The notes below the pieces were generated by a model. That model made no database searches and had not been told where the DNA came from. It worked only from the letters and a program-made list of their open reading frames with translations. Positions 1-14,900 of a stretch of 64,000 nucleotides of DNA are shown here, piece after piece; position 1 is the first letter of the stretch; every line of letters begins with the position of its first letter. The position numbers and the translations under genes were made by a program. This DNA is from Erythrocercus mccallii. Its lineage: Eukaryota > Chordata > Aves > Passeriformes > Dicruridae. Location: NCBI GenBank assembly GCA_013397435.1, contig VZRG01000004.1, forward strand, positions 1,339,560 through 1,403,559. Direction: 5' to 3'.

Positions 1-1220
1 CCAACGGAAATTCATCAGTGCTGTAGTGATTGAGAAAGGGTTCCTTCATATGTACAAGCTTTGACAATTCTTTTGGGGGACATGAGAGCTATCACTGGTT
101 GTTATTAACATTCTGCTCTGTCAATTTAAGAAGTGAGGACATTTTTGGTAGAATAGTGTCAGTCTATTTCTTCCAAGGGAGAGAATGTCCGATTCATTAC
201 CTATAGATGAATGGTTTTAGTTCATTTTTATGTAATTTCTAATTATATTTAAATTTATATAGAATAGTAGTTTAGTACATTATTTTTATATTTTTAACCT
301 ATAGTAGTTATACAATTAAGGTAAAGCAGAGCTTTTGCAAACCATGTATGTTTCTGTTGAGCCTATATTTCTTTTTTCAGTCAACAGCCCGGCTTTAAAC
401 TGCATCCAGCTGTAAGCTGACACTGGTTGGGAAACCACCACCTCCCTGGAGCAATTGTTCCCTGTGCCAAGTAGCAGCAGCAGGACATTGCCCCAGGACC
501 AAGGCTTCCCTCTTGAACAAGCTTCTCACTGGAGTCAGGGGTGTGAGTTATTCCACTAGGTAAAACTCTGAAAAAACAGGCACGATTTTAAGTTCTCAGT
601 TGCTCTTTTGCCTGGCTGAGTGTCCTACTCAAATCTTTGCTTTTGGCAGCTGTACAGGTTCTTGTAGAATTGCTTGTTAGATGCACTATAGGTGGTGAGC
701 TGGGCATCTCATGTTTACAAAGGCACAAGTGTCACCTTTGCCCATTGTGCAGCTCATTTTCATTGGTTTTTTGTTTGGTAGTGATAGGAGGGTTGTTACA
801 AGTGGTCTGTCTCAGTGGTGTTGGATTTCTCCCCATTCCCATTTTTCATTTCCCTGCTTCACCTGCCTTAGCCCAGCAAGGCAGCATGAGCTCCTATGTA
901 CCCAGGTGCCAGAAGCCTCTGGGACTGCAGAGTTGGGCTCTTGCTGCTCAGTGGCTGCACTGATGTGCAACATCTGCAAACCTCTGCCTTGTCACAATGA
1001 ACAGTTTCCCATTTACCTGGTAAATTCCTTAGCAGTTTTCAAGGTGCACTACCTGAATTTAGAGTAGTCATGGGACTCTCCCTCTGGTCTTCTCTGATGC
1101 TCTTCCTCCATACCTTACAAAGATAAGCCTGTTACAAACTACTGCTCTTTGGTAGTAACACCTGCTTGGTGTAACTTTTGATGGCACCTTCATGCTGGCT
1201 ACAAAAATAGAAACACCAAA
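1..1220. other. Intergenic sequence downstream of KRIT1
   Basis: No gene recognised. Two overlapping plus-strand ORFs of 108 and 118 codons (637-1067) are Cys/Leu-rich, share the same bases in different frames, and do not look coding. A moderately GC-rich stretch at about 370-1,000 differs from its AT-rich flanks and may be an old unclassified repeat. In amniotes the next genes on this side are LRRD1 and CYP51A1; nothing of them is visible. Confidence 0.6.
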
Positions 1221-1224
1221 TATG

Positions 1225-2880
1225 ACTTGTTGCAAACAATTTATTAAGTCGTAATGAGTAAGAATTTAGCAGAAAGGACTATACAGCAATAAGGCATATT
1301 GATAGCATAGTTATACAGGCAACTGACACACCTTCCTAACATTTTCCTCTAGTTTTCTAAGAAAGTGCTATGTAGAGAAATATATTTCGGATACCAGTGC
1401 CAAATGATAGCAGGGATGCATGATGAAGGACCTGACTTGCATTATTTACCTTAAATAAAGCATAACAAGCCATGAAAATTTACTGTTATTTAGGCCTGTG
1501 AAGTTTAAGTAGAAAAGTACAGCTTGCTAAGAAGAATACAAAATACAAGTCTCCTGTTCACGTTTTTAACAGCTTACTACTTTAATTTCTTAAACTGCAG
1601 TTACTAGTAAGGTATGAGTTAAGTTACTATACAACAGCACAGTTCTTCACATTCATTTTAGCGTTTATTTGAAAACTTAGAGGCAAGTGCTAATTTTTAT
1701 TTTTTTATAAAAGCTTTTTTTTTTTTACAAAATATTGCACACTGTTTTAGCATGCAGTTTACACGGAAGAAATAGTCAAGTGCACTTAAAACCCTGAAAT
1801 ACAACCAGAAACTTCAAAGATTTGTGTTACAGATACTATTTTAATGTACAAGGATATGTTTCAGACTGCATAGGATCCCACCTTACACTTGGGACCCAAC
1901 TTGTTGAGCCCCAACCCTGACTCTACAAAGAGCAGGCAGAATGCTTACAAACTGTGTCTGACTTCTTTGTCATCTTTATTCCTACATCCTGCACTGCTCT
2001 TAGCCTGAAGAAACTGAATTAATCAGTAGGAAAATTATTGAAGAGAAATAACTTAGTACCTCCTGTATGAGCTTTTGTTACTGCATATGTGTTGTAATCC
2101 AGGGTAGAATTTATAAAACTTTCTGAAGTCCTCTGAGTAAGGTTCATCTGTAAATCCCTGTCTCCCTCTCCTCCATACATACATTTTATATTGCACAGCA
2201 AAAGTAAAAATTCATTTTACAAAACAAGCATGCTAAACATTCAATATGGCTTCTGAATGATTTAAAGTACTTCCCTTTTGGCATCCTCATGCAGTATTTT
2301 AGAATAAATATGAATATAAAGTATGAGAAAGTTAAGAGTAAAAATAAAGCGAGCTAAAATGTTTGTCAGAAACCAAATAAAAAACAAGTTTATCAAAAGT
2401 AGTTGCTCAAAGGTCTAACTGGTCTTTTAAGCATATTTATCAATCTTATCTTAAAAATACAAGGTGTCTACCAAATACTGCAACATATACCACCTCATTG
2501 ATGTTCCACGCAATGACACAAAATGTAAATAGGTTAACTGAGACTTGTTTAATGGCACTCGTAGTCCCGTATTTCTCTGGGAACAGAAGCTTTACTGGAT
2601 TCATGCTCATCAAACTTGGTAAACCATTTAGATTTTATCACCTTTATTGGTTAAGCTCAAGCCCTACAATAGTTAATATATGAAACACAAAAATATTTAT
2701 AAAAATAATAGATATGTTGTATAGTTTTTTTAAAAAAATAAACCATGCAGCTTCTGTACAAAGTTAAAAAACTGTACAAATTGACTTTTCTATTGTGTAA
2801 AATTCATGTACATGGAAGTCCTGTTATGAGGAGGAACAAGTTTTTTGCTCAGCCATCTCTGTAACTATTGTTTACTTTCA
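1225..2880 (-). other. KRIT1: KRIT1 3' untranslated region (extent inferred)
   Basis: An AT-rich stretch of about 1.65 kb directly after the stop codon, with no coding frame on the minus strand. Minus-strand AATAAA signals lie at 2648-2643, 1980-1975, 1701-1696, 1669-1664 and 1245-1240. The last is followed by a GU-rich run, so I place the distal end near 1,225. A 10-bp palindrome CATGTACATG lies near 2,806. The boundary is inference; 3' end reads would settle it. Confidence 0.55.
1240..1245 (-). promoter_or_regulatory. Candidate distal poly(A) signal of KRIT1
   Basis: AATAAA on the minus strand, followed within 40 nt by a T/G-rich segment (GGTGTTTCTATTTTTGT), the usual layout of a cleavage site. 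The proximal alternative at 2648-2643 lies about 235 nt after the stop codon. Confidence 0.45.
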
Positions 2881-2949
2881 TCACTCATTTCTTTCAGTTG
2901 GCATTAGCTGGCCATTTAATTTCATCAGGAGTTTTACAACCAGTCCTGC
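2881..2949 (-). CDS. KRIT1: KRIT1 coding exon 16 (residues 715-736) and stop
   Basis: 69 nt. It reads AGLVVKLLMKLNGQLMPTER then NE and TGA at 2883-2881. Acceptor TTACACAG. The C-terminal residues NE replace the human NS; the rest matches the human tail. Confidence 0.97.
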   Translation of the reverse strand, partial: AGLVVKLLMKLNGQLMPTERNE

Positions 2950-5900
2950 CTGTGTAAAGGGATGCAATTAAATTCTATCAGCATTGCACAACTATGACAA
3001 TCAAGTACATGACAAAAGCAATTCTCAGCTTTATCCAATCTCAAACTCCATCACTTTCGATCACAAAGTTACTGGCTCCAGCTCTCTGAATCTCATTATA
3101 TTTGGAATTAATCTAAGAGAATGAGGGATTTGGCATATGCAAGAAACAGTTTTAATTAAACAAAAGGTTTATCCTAGTGATTATACATGCATTTTATGTA
3201 TTTTGAATTCTGAAGGCTTCACATGCTAAGAAAACAAGTAAACATTCTGAAATATTAATAATAAAGTTTTAAAATAATTTTTGTGGGGCCTTGGCTTAGC
3301 CTTCTTTTATACTGTGCAAGGGTGGTCAATCTCAAGAGAAAAGAGGCTTGTGTGTCTAATTTAGGAAAAAAATAACTGAACGTAAAGAATGCAAAATGAT
3401 AGTGCTTACCTGTTTGGTATGCACAATAAAGCTCATTTTGTTTTCCAGACTGTGGATTTGAAAACACGTATCTCCATCTCCCAACTGCCACATAAAGCAA
3501 CCGTACTTAAGGCTGAGGAGTAAAGCCTATGATCAAAGATAGGAAACTGTCATTCAGAAAATATCCTCCATACTTGCAAACTCAACTTCCCTTCATTCAC
3601 AAAGACAGGATTCAGACTTAAACCATTATGTTCCACAACATAGTTGTAGTTCATAAAGTAGTAAAATGAAAAAATACAAGATTTTGTTAGTGACTTAAAA
3701 AGACCTTAAAATCTTGGAAATTTTCAGTCAACTTTAACTAAACAGTTGGATGTGAAATTACCACTAGTACTAAGATTTTAGGAGAAGAGAATTAAGTTTT
3801 ATAGTAATCACTGGCAGTTCACTTAAGCTGACCTTTGTTTCCATGTTGAGGAGGTGCAGCCCTTTTACATTTACTCCTACATACACTTTGATGACTTTAT
3901 GGCTACTTGAACTTGCTTTGGTGAATATCTGTCCTGTGAAAAAAGCTGCTCCATAAGTAGGAATTTCCCAGCAATTCTGCAAGAACATGCGCTGAAGGTG
4001 ATGCATCTCCTTACTGACACCTTCACTGGTGCTGAGATTCTAAAAATAAAGAAACAATGGCAATCAACAAGTCCTTCAAAACAGTTGTGACTGAAGAAAA
4101 TCCACTGTTCAGTGCAATCCCTACTAAATGCATATTTCCAAAGTGCCTTCCCAACCATCTTCCTACAGCTAAATTAAACCTTAGAGCCGTGGAAAGGCTC
4201 AAGTGCTGGAAGAAACTCAGGCAAAACCCAGATACCAATATGAGCCTTGGAAATCTGAGCACAAACACGCAACCTCTGAGGGCCCCACAGCTTTGCCTCT
4301 CTCAGAAAAGTAATTGGGACTTGGGATCAGCAGCTATGCACCCATCTGATATTGAATGCACTTAAACTAAGTATTCTTCCTCCTTTAAGGGGTACAATCC
4401 AGTGAGACATGGTAAGATGAGCAAGTACCTCCTTCCAAAAACATGGATTGTTTTTTCTTTTCTAAGCAAAAGAGAGGTGCAGATCTCTTTTCATTAGTGG
4501 AGCCTTCATTCAGAATGAGACAGGCTTCTGTTCCTTCCTCTTCAGCAGAGTGCAGCAGTCAGAACAAACTATCGCTGGAGTGCTCCTCAAACCAGAATGA
4601 TAACAACCACTCTAACAAATAAAAAATTGGTTGGGCCGTGGACAAGATCAGCAGGCACAGACAAGAGGGAGAACACAAATCTTCAATGGTTAGGGGGCCA
4701 TGACTGTGCGTGGTAGACAGGATCAGCCTCTCTGGATCCACACCCTGCCTTACAGCTTACCTGAATTCTACACAGCCATTTCTAACATGTAAAATCTTCA
4801 GAACAAAAGATTGCAACTGTTTTCCCCTTCCCCCATGCCCAACACCCCAAAATAATGTCCCAAAAGCAGAAGTCAAGAAAGCTATGCTTATTCTTACATA
4901 TAATTTGATGACAGAGTAGAGATGACTTTGCTCACCATCACCCCCTACGTCATCTCTATTAAAAAGAAGAGGAATGATCTGCTAATTTCTGACAAAAAAG
5001 GTGTGGGCACCAAAAGAAAATTTATGACTGAGTAATCTCATCTCAGAAAGAGGGGCAAGGTTTGAAAACATTCCCTAGGCGCCTCTACAGTGTTTCCTGG
5101 CAGCTACCTTTAGTGATGCACATCAGCTGGTACAGTTCTCTTTCTGACACACCTCACTTTTCCCACAATTACTTGTGAAAACCACAAATTTAATCTGATC
5201 TCATTTGGGACCCACATTGTTAGATGCATTCTTAGACAAGCTGCCCAAGTCCAAAAATTTTAAATTTTTTGCTCAATTAACTGCTCTAATCAAAGGAGTT
5301 TATGTGTGTGTGTGTCTGCAACACTAGCAGATCCCCAAGATACAAGTTACACTGACAAAAAGGACTTTGGGGATCTATTGTTACAAGCAGACATGGAAAT
5401 TTAAATCAGAGTAGATTTTTTCATACCTATGCCTGAATTGGAAGTGTGCCCAACATACAGGTAACATCAAAGGTAAATGAACAGATAACAAACATATTTA
5501 CTTCTAACAAAGAGATCTGTAACTGTACAAGAAATATATTCCAACCACCCATCCCAAAAATTCAGAACATACACATTTTTAGCTTTTTATACCAGTAATT
5601 CTGTTCATTAATTAAAAACCAAACAGTCAAAAATGTGTAAGAACAGGTTTTTCTACTACCTACTTGTTTATCTTACCTTGTATTCATGAAGTATCCTGTT
5701 TGTCCAATGAGGAGCTTTGCTTTTTAGTTTGGTTATTGGTACGATAGATTTAAGATTTTCTTCACTAAGAGAAAAACAAAGAGGAACAAAGTTTTTCTTC
5801 ACTAAACAAAGTAAGAAAAAAGAACAGTCTCTGCCACAGTGACCTTCAAGTCACATATTGAGCTAGATAGTCAGTTCCTACTCTATCTCGCCTCATCAGA

Positions 5901-8900
5901 TGAGATGATTTCCTGAGAAACAGTGGAATTCTCAGTTAATGAAGATCCAGCTTTACATTATACACTCTCTGTCACACATCATGGACATGGCATGGAGGGG
6001 AAATGCCAGCAGAACGCACAACTCATACTTCGTTAGAGAGCAGTGTGGTGAATTGCAGGTTGGAAGCCAAAATAATATACAAAAAGCCATTTACATCAGC
6101 ATATCACATACTCAGAAAACACGACAGACTGTAGATACTCTTCCTTCCACTCCTGTAGACAGCACAACCAAGGACTCAGCCCAATTAATTTCCATATTAG
6201 AGTTATATATTACATGACATGAAAGAGAAGCTACTTACATCAACTGCCTTTTTTAAAAAACCCAAAATGCAGGAAACAAAAAACAGTAAAAGGCAGAATG
6301 CAAGCCTTTACTAGTTTGCTTTTATGTACAATTTAAGACAGTCTCAATACCTAGTGATGTAACTTATTTAGAAGTAACCTATTTAAACTGTATTTGGCAG
6401 TATATATGATCTGCCAAGCAAAACCCTGCACAGGACAGTGCATCAGATCTTTTAAGGTCAAGGATACTCTCATACAAACAACAGCCTGGATATATTTTTG
6501 GAGTTACCAGTCTTTTAGTGAACATTTATGTCAACTACAAAAAGAAAGAGTGATTATGAAATTCCTCATCTATATGAAGAATTATGTGAATATGGATGGA
6601 AAGCATGTCCAAATGGCTTTTTATCTGTCCCAAACTATCTTTGCAGGCAGTAGTGTCTGTAGAGCCAAACACTTCCACTGAGCAGGATGAACTTGGAACC
6701 AAAGTACCGATATGCCTCAGTGAAGAGAGAAACACCACCCTGCAGCTGCTGGGAGTCAGCAGGGAGTAGTTTCATACAAAACTCAGCTGCACTGAACTGC
6801 ACACTCGTACAGAAGGGCAGTCCCACTTAAACCCCGCTCTCCTTAGGCTCTGTCCACCAGCTGCAACTGCAGAACAATACATGCAAAAACCCACCAGGCC
6901 AAGGCAGCTCAGCTGATGCTGTGAATAAGAGAAGATGAGAAGCACAGCAGCATTCCAGAACATCACAGCTGCTGTTCCATGAATGAAGTGAGGTGGAGAT
7001 GGCAGGGGGTGAATATGTACACAGTAAAGAACTGGAATCTTCATGGACTCAGATACTGCTGTAGAAATGTAAGTGGGAAGAACAAGCCATCCCAAAATAG
7101 CTCAGCTACTGTTGTGCTGGCATGCAGAGGGAAGGGTAGAGAAAAATACCATCTGGCTGAGCCCTACTGGTGCTATGGGTTTGACCAATTTAGTACAGCA
7201 TTTCTCCTACAAATGACAGAAAAGAAACAGTATTGCTGCATGGTCTGTCCAAAGAGGGAAAGTCAATCCGAGACATTGGTCAAACTGCCATAGTAAGATG
7301 TTTCTTCAACATTGCTCAAAGCCTCAGTCCTGTCAGAACCCTTCAAATGAATACTGTTGTTTATTTTGGTATTACTGTATCTCAGGACAGATTTTACACA
7401 CTACAGAACCTCCACCCCTCTGTCTAGGACTGCAATAATTAAGATTAATACATTTTCACACACACTGTCCAACTCTATTAATGCTACAAGGGTTATGTGA
7501 TTACTCTGAAATATAACTCAGTGATGAAGAAAACCAATAAATATATCATACCTACAGTTTGAATGTTCCATAGTAAGTGCTTACTTACTAAAATAGTAAT
7601 TTTAGTAAAAATACTTAGTCTAACCCATAATTTTAAGTTTTAAGCATATACTTACTTTAGAAAGCCCTGTTTATGTTTCTTGCTCTCATAATTTCCATAG
7701 ACTATTTGTAGAAGCAGACTTGCCAGTGTAATCAGCTTTGCATCAGGTGATGTATAAAAACCTTTCAGTAAATTATATCTGGCCTCATCAAAAAGTATAA
7801 GAATAGCCAATGGATCCTCAATCTGTTAAAAAGATTAAATAATATTATTTCTTTGTAAAAAGGAAAATAAGCTTAAAAAATATAAATACCATTTCTCACT
7901 GATTCAGAGACAGAAGAAAAAGGTGTGATCCTGACTGAAGTGTACGTTTTAGTGGTGCTTTGTAATAGAAGCGTTGTTTTTCATTGACTTACTTCAACAC
8001 TTAACTGATCTAACACAAATGAAAGGCAACTAGCACACCATGCCCAATGAAAGAAGTTCACAGAAGTACTGCTATCTGTGGATTTTTTCCCCCATGAATT
8101 CATTTTTGGTAATATGTTTGAACAATCCCATTGAAATAGACCATTTAAATATCTGAAAAACAACAGCACAAGGAAGAAAATCAGGCAGGTTGTTTTTAGC
8201 TGAATGACAGACAGAGACTGACAAATGGAGACATTGGATAAACCCAGCTGGGAGGGTGAGAGACAGAGAGAGAACAAAGAGATGGCAGGAAAGCAAGAGA
8301 GAGGGTGGGAAAAATGTGAAGACTCAAACCATTACAGAAAAGTAGATGTCAAATTTAAATAAGTCTGGAAATTACTATAGTTACTATACACACTGAGTGT
8401 TGATGGTCAAAGCATTCAGAGTCTGACCATAATTTCATCCACTTCCACATGCTGACCTTTTTTTCTATTTCCAGTGGAAGTCTCACATCCCTTCTCAGGA
8501 AAAGCTGTGAAGTTTCCCTTTGAGGATCCAAGTTTGTCAGTTCCGTGAATATTTCAGGCCAGTCTCGAATATGCTGCAAAGGTTTGTGATATGGCTTCAG
8601 CTGAAGACCTGAAAAATAACAGGTTTGTTTCTAAATAAACAAACAGAATAACCCAGCACATACACACATGAACATAAATGATTAAATGCTGCACCAAACC
8701 CAGAGTATCTGAAATTGAGGACTCATTAACAAACATTTTCCCTATGTTTTCTAAACTGCTATACAGAAAAGATTTTGAAAATACAGATTGATTGACAAAA
8801 CTCTTAGCATCAATTTGTTAAATGCAATAGTGTTGAAACGTCATTATTTGCAGTTTCTCAGGAGTAAAGTGCCATTTAAAAATTCAATGGAGTACCAAGA

Positions 8901-11900
8901 CTGATCTTAAAAATACATTAATAAAATATGAGAGACTGTTGTCTCTATGATTATGGCAGAAATACAAAGTCCAATAATCTTATTTCTGACAAAAAAATAC
9001 AGATATAATTTATCTTATTTGCTCTTTTTGCATATATATAAAAACCATAAACTTTTCAGAACATTCTTCTTTTTATTCTATAAAATGTCTTGATTCTTAA
9101 CAGGCTAAAGTCAATCAATGTTCCATGTTCTCCTGTGTACACGAGGGCTGAGACATTAATACAGAGCTTTCAACTACAGTCCTACCATATACTAGAGTCT
9201 GTTCCTTTGGCTTAGTCAGTCACCCTTGCCTGTCGCTTGGCTTTTTCTAGGAGTGAGGTTCTAGGGGGTTGTATCTGCCTCATCCTCACTGCTCTGGCTT
9301 TCACACTGTAGCATTTCACATTATATGAAAAACTTATATGGATATGTTATAGCACAACATCTTTCAGTGAGAACAATCTGTTCATTTAATTAATCCATCT
9401 TATATTCAAACATAGAAAAGCATCATCTGTCCTACAAGCAAGAAACCTAAGGTCCTTACCATTGTACACAAACTGAAACATACTTTATAATGAAACTTGT
9501 CCATAAATCAAACCATAAATCAGGAGCTCATTTTCAAATCTAGCTGAATATCTAGATATCTAGAGAATTACTTGTTTTTACACAAAATATATCTGAGCTC
9601 TTCCTCCCAAATGCAAGCATAATACCTAATTGATTCTATGAAAACATTACATACATATTTAGAAAAGGAAAAAGCAGCAACACTTTAACCCTCAAACATC
9701 TCCTTTTCTTCTCATTAACATCTATGTTAATGAGGGTTACAGTTGTCATGTGGCATACAGCAAAGTAAAAAGGCCAATGGTATGACACTGGAAGAAAAGG
9801 ATTAAAGAAAAATAAAGAAAATATTTCCTGCAATAATCAGAGCCACTTAAAAAAAAGTAACAATACCACTGTAGGGGAGCACTGGCAACAGTAAATAAAA
9901 CTTTAAATGCAAGGCTTTTGTGTTAATGACACTGTCAGCATAGTATCCTACCAGACCTGAACTGAGCTTTGTAATCCACGAAGTCCCTTAGCTATCCTGT
10001 TGCAGCAGTACTGTTGACAACATTATCTGAAAATACCCAACCACACTCCTTGACTGTTTTGGGCTTCTATTTATCTTTTGCTATAGATCTCAAATAAAAA
10101 CTATAATATCTTTTTTATTTAGATCAGAAATACCACAAAATACGACAAATAGACACATGACATTTTACATCAGAATTCTCTCCCATCAAATACATTTGAA
10201 AACTTGTTTATCAAAAATTATTTTCGTGGAAAACACGAAAAATTTGTATGATTAAAGGACCTTATGAAAAAGCATTAATCATCTTACTTTAATTAGTAGT
10301 TTTAAAAAGACTAAACATTGGTAAAAACAACTACATGCATCCAAATTCAGATACTCTGGGAAGAAAAATACAGATAAAACCAGGATAAGATTCTAGTAAG
10401 GCCTATGACATCCAAGGTGCCCTGTACCAGAAAGGCAACCTGGAACATCTTCCTGGATGAAATACATTATAGGTGCCAGAGTGATACAGACAGACCTACT
10501 GAGGGTACCCAAAGTAAAAGCTAAAACAGAGAAGCTCTCCACAGCTCTGAAAGCAGTTTGGAGACATCAGGCTATAAAGCCTATCAGAGAGCATGTCTTC
10601 TACTCTCCTAAGACAGCATTACTTTTTCCTGAAGGCAAGCAGAAATAAAATATGATAAACCCCCAAGTATAACCACTGTCCTTTTTACTTACTGAGGTTC
10701 TCAGAACAGATCCAGATAGTGAAGTACTGCTGAGTTTCTTGAGACAGGCGCATGCCCTCCATTATTTGCTGGACAGTTGTGTTGTTTCCATGTTTCAGCT
10801 CGACAGAGCGATACGACCCATCCATACGATAAATTCGTGCCTTTTCATACTACATAAAATGGGAATGTATTAAACAAAAAAATTGTTAAAATCCTTTCTG
10901 TTGGTGTTGCTAGAGAGGAAAGTAGTTTTACCATATATCAACAACATCTATAATATTGGGAAAAAGAACATTGCACAACTTCTACATATTTATTATGTAC
11001 CCAAATTGCTTGTTTCATGTCCATGCAAGTTCTTATACTGTGCTTTTTACAACAGTAACTCCAAGAAAGATCTTGCTGGTACTTTGAGGGCTTCTGTTGA
11101 ACTCAAAGGCAAGAAGGTATTTAAAAGTTCCCTGAGGGATCTAGGCTCAGCTGCCTATGTATATCCCCAAACGTTCAGTTTGCTGTTACTGGCAGGTTAT
11201 GAATTTTTTCCCCCTATACTAAAATACTTATTTTTAGACGGAAGCACCACCCTTTACTCAGAACCCACTAAAAGAATAAAATCTCACTATATCTTATAGT
11301 GCTCCTGTAAAATAATCTAAATAAATCTAATAAATCATTTTCCCCTTCAGAACTCCCACAGCTTTCACTGAATTGCATGTGAGCCCACAGTATGCCTCCT
11401 GAAAGACATACATAAACATAAATCAGGTGCTTAAAGCATATATACACAAGTCATAAATCAATGAAATGTCTCATTTTCATTTCTGTAACAGGTTACATCT
11501 GCTTGAATAAAAACATTTCAGGAATTTATTTGCCTTCCTCAAATCTACTAAGTCATCAAGAACTGAGTTCCTAAAAACTTCTGGAAAAAAAAGATGGATG
11601 GCTTGGAAAATGACAACTGATTGAAAATGAGGTTGGAATGGAAAACATCAGTCTATTTTTGCTGCAGTAGTCACTGTCATTCCTACTGTAGTAGCTTATA
11701 GGGGGAGTTTATACATTGTATTAATTAAACAGTAATGAGTGACAACATAACATCATGCATTACACTCTCTTAAAATGTGTCCATTAGTCTTTAGAGTCAT
11801 TAGACACACACACCTTCACATGATCTACTGCATAATAAGATCCTTAAAATAGAGGTCAGTTCCTTCCTTAATTATTTTGGAAGATCATTCATGCAGAGTG

Positions 11901-14900
11901 AAATGAAGATAATTTAAAACATCTTGAAAAACTGACAGGTTTTGTACCACCTACTTATAGGGATATCGGCTGCATCTGAAGTCAAAGAAAAGAAACAAGT
12001 GGGTTTATATCATTTGGCTAATTTTAAATCTACTTCAGGATAAGAGGAATTGCATTGTAAATTTTGCTTCCTATCCTGGCTAAATCTCCACTGGCTGCCA
12101 AGGAAGCCTGCACTGACTAACTGAAGAAGAAAGCCTATTTCATAGAAGCCTACATTTAGCCAGCTGAATGCTCCTGTTTATCAACATGTAAGATAAGAAT
12201 GCATAAAGAAAGCTGATGGCTGCGTGATCAAAAATAGACATAAAATCAGTGGCTGATGTGATGCTCCTACAAATAAATTGGAGCATCATGTTTACATGTC
12301 TGGAGCAATGAAACAGAACAGAAACATTTAAAGAGGAAAAAATGTCAGTTTGCCAATATTTACACTAACAATTCCAATGTGCTGCACATTTCCAGTAACA
12401 GCTGGAAGTGACTCTAGCTCTTCTATAAGATATGTGTAAATTAAATATAAACTTTAAACTATTTAGAAAATAAACTCATACAGGTTTATTTATGGCTTCC
12501 TTCAGTAGTTTTGCAGCTTCTTCCCACTCATTTTGTTTGTTCTCTTCACAGACATTCAGTGGAGATCTTCCTTGTTGATCAGTAATGTGCTACAAACAAA
12601 CAGAAACATTGATTCCACATTGATTTCACTGGAGACAAGTAAACATTTACACATTTTTGAGATAATTAATCCTTGGTATCAGAGTTCAAACATTTAATTG
12701 ACACACAATGGGAAAAGTCGAGGTAATGAAAAATATTTAACCATTTTTTAGTAATTGCTTAACAAGATCATTGTGTTTATACATTGTGATCTAGACACCA
12801 AATTATTTTTCATACACAAGCTAGAAACTGTTGCTAAAACTGCTATTTCTATACACAAACAGAACTTACTCTGTCAATTTCTGGATGATTTAGTAGAATT
12901 TGTACTATTTCAGCATGCCCACCTCCAGCAGCAAAATGAAGAGGAGAGCTAAGCTGACCATTCAAAAGATTTGGATTGCATTTCCCTTTCTCCAACAGCA
13001 TTCGAGTGGCTTCAACTTTTCCATACCTGCAGACATGTTTAAATCAGAACAGACACAGCAAATATATAATCACTTTTTCAGATGGTCCTAATTATGAAAA
13101 AGGGCTTTTTTCCACACTGAAGTTTTTTGCTTTCAAATTACACCATATACAATGGAACATAATTAAGTTTGTAGAAATTAATATCAGTTCTACACTTCTT
13201 TGGTCATCACAAGTCTAGTAACCATTGATTGGATTCATTATAGACAAACTGAACCTTGCTTTAAGCTAGCTAAATTTGGGGAGTTGCAGCAATTCAGTCA
13301 TGGCAGAACAGAGTCCAGCTTTGTCTGGAAAACAATAATCAGTGTGAGAATCAGAGCTCAGCTTCTGATTGTCATGCAGATGGATCCTGAGGATTCTTAA
13401 GCCCCATGCTTATAACTGGTAACTCTTGTGTATACTTGATGAATAAAGTATTTACAAACTTTCTGACAAACACTAAAAAGCAAGTAAGATTGTGGGCTTT
13501 TTATAACAAAGTTTGATTTTCATGTTATTCCTGTCATCAGACATACTGATCATTATATACACAAAAGACTAACTTCCATAAGGATAAAACAAAAGCATTT
13601 TTATGACTGAGGAAAGCTTTCGAGCACTTACAGATTAAATCACAGAGTTATGGTCAGATATGCTGACCTCTGTAAATCACCTAGTCCTGCTTCCCACTCA
13701 AAGCATGACCAGCACCAAAACATGCTCAGCTCAGCTACTGCTGTGCTGTACAACTGCTCACAGGCTTAAGCCAACACAGACTGTGAAAGCTACCATGCTA
13801 AAGTAGACCCATTGCCTCCAGCAAAAATTAGATAGTCAGGAGAGATACAAGAGGCAATAAGTAAGTGATGACATGATCTCCGCAACTGGTCTCCCCAAAA
13901 ACCATTCAAATTAAAATTATCTCAAAACCTGAGATGTTTCTCTTCAGAAGGTTGACACTAACATATATTATAATCGACTCATAAAAAGTCTAGAAGGTTT
14001 TTTTATTTCTTTTGGAGGCTGATAAATTACATAAATGATAGTGCTAAAGAATCATGATAGCTAGAATGCACTTGATTGGCAAAACTATCCTTGACTCACC
14101 AGCATGCATAATGGATTGGTGCCCAGTGGTCACTATCCAACTGATTAACAGAAAACTTTTTATCCAGAAGGTGGCTTAGTAAATCAGAGTCACCTTCACA
14201 AGCACTGCGGTGAAGAGGGAAATCATCTACCCACTGGTGTTCCCTGTGAATTAAAAGGGGAAACAGGAAAAACACCATTCAGAAATATTACAACTCTTGA
14301 GAATATCAACTTTTTAAAAATTACTAACATAGCACTAACCACAGATCTACATGAAGAATAAAAGAGAAGTTCATGCAGCTAAAATGTGCCAGTATTCATA
14401 CAAATAGGTTTTTTGTCATGCAGAAATTGTCACAGCTGTATTTATTAGAGTAAGAAATGCTTCTCTAATGTTTATAACTTACACCTTTCTTGATTCACCC
14501 TTGAAGTATTGTGTTTCAAAACTTAGAGATTTCAAATAGAAATATGTATTTATACAGTGAAGCCTAAAGTAATAGGAATCTCATTCTAAGTCTACCAAGT
14601 GCTACTGTAATAAACCAAAGCAAAATTATCCATTAATGAAAAAATAATGTAACATAATACTTGTCCTCTGTGACACTGCTCATGCTACGTTGCCACTTTT
14701 CTCTTTTAGGAATCTGAATCTTCGAATAGTCTGGTGCTCCAAGGCCAAAGTATGGATTTATTACCACCTTGTCAACCTGTGAAGACATAATTTAAACACA
14801 ATTGAAAAAATATCTTACTGAGATCTAGCTACAAAATCCCCCATCCCAATCAGGTATTCTCTTGAAACCAAAGTTATGACAGTAACATTTTATAATGAAG

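Noticed and set aside
637..1067. 108- and 118-codon ORFs at the left edge as a gene
   Set aside because: They overlap in different frames, are biased in composition, and resemble no known neighbour gene.
10883..11299. 138-codon plus-strand ORF
   Set aside because: It lies antisense in KRIT1 intron 9, has no recognisable domain and has chance-like composition in AT-rich DNA.
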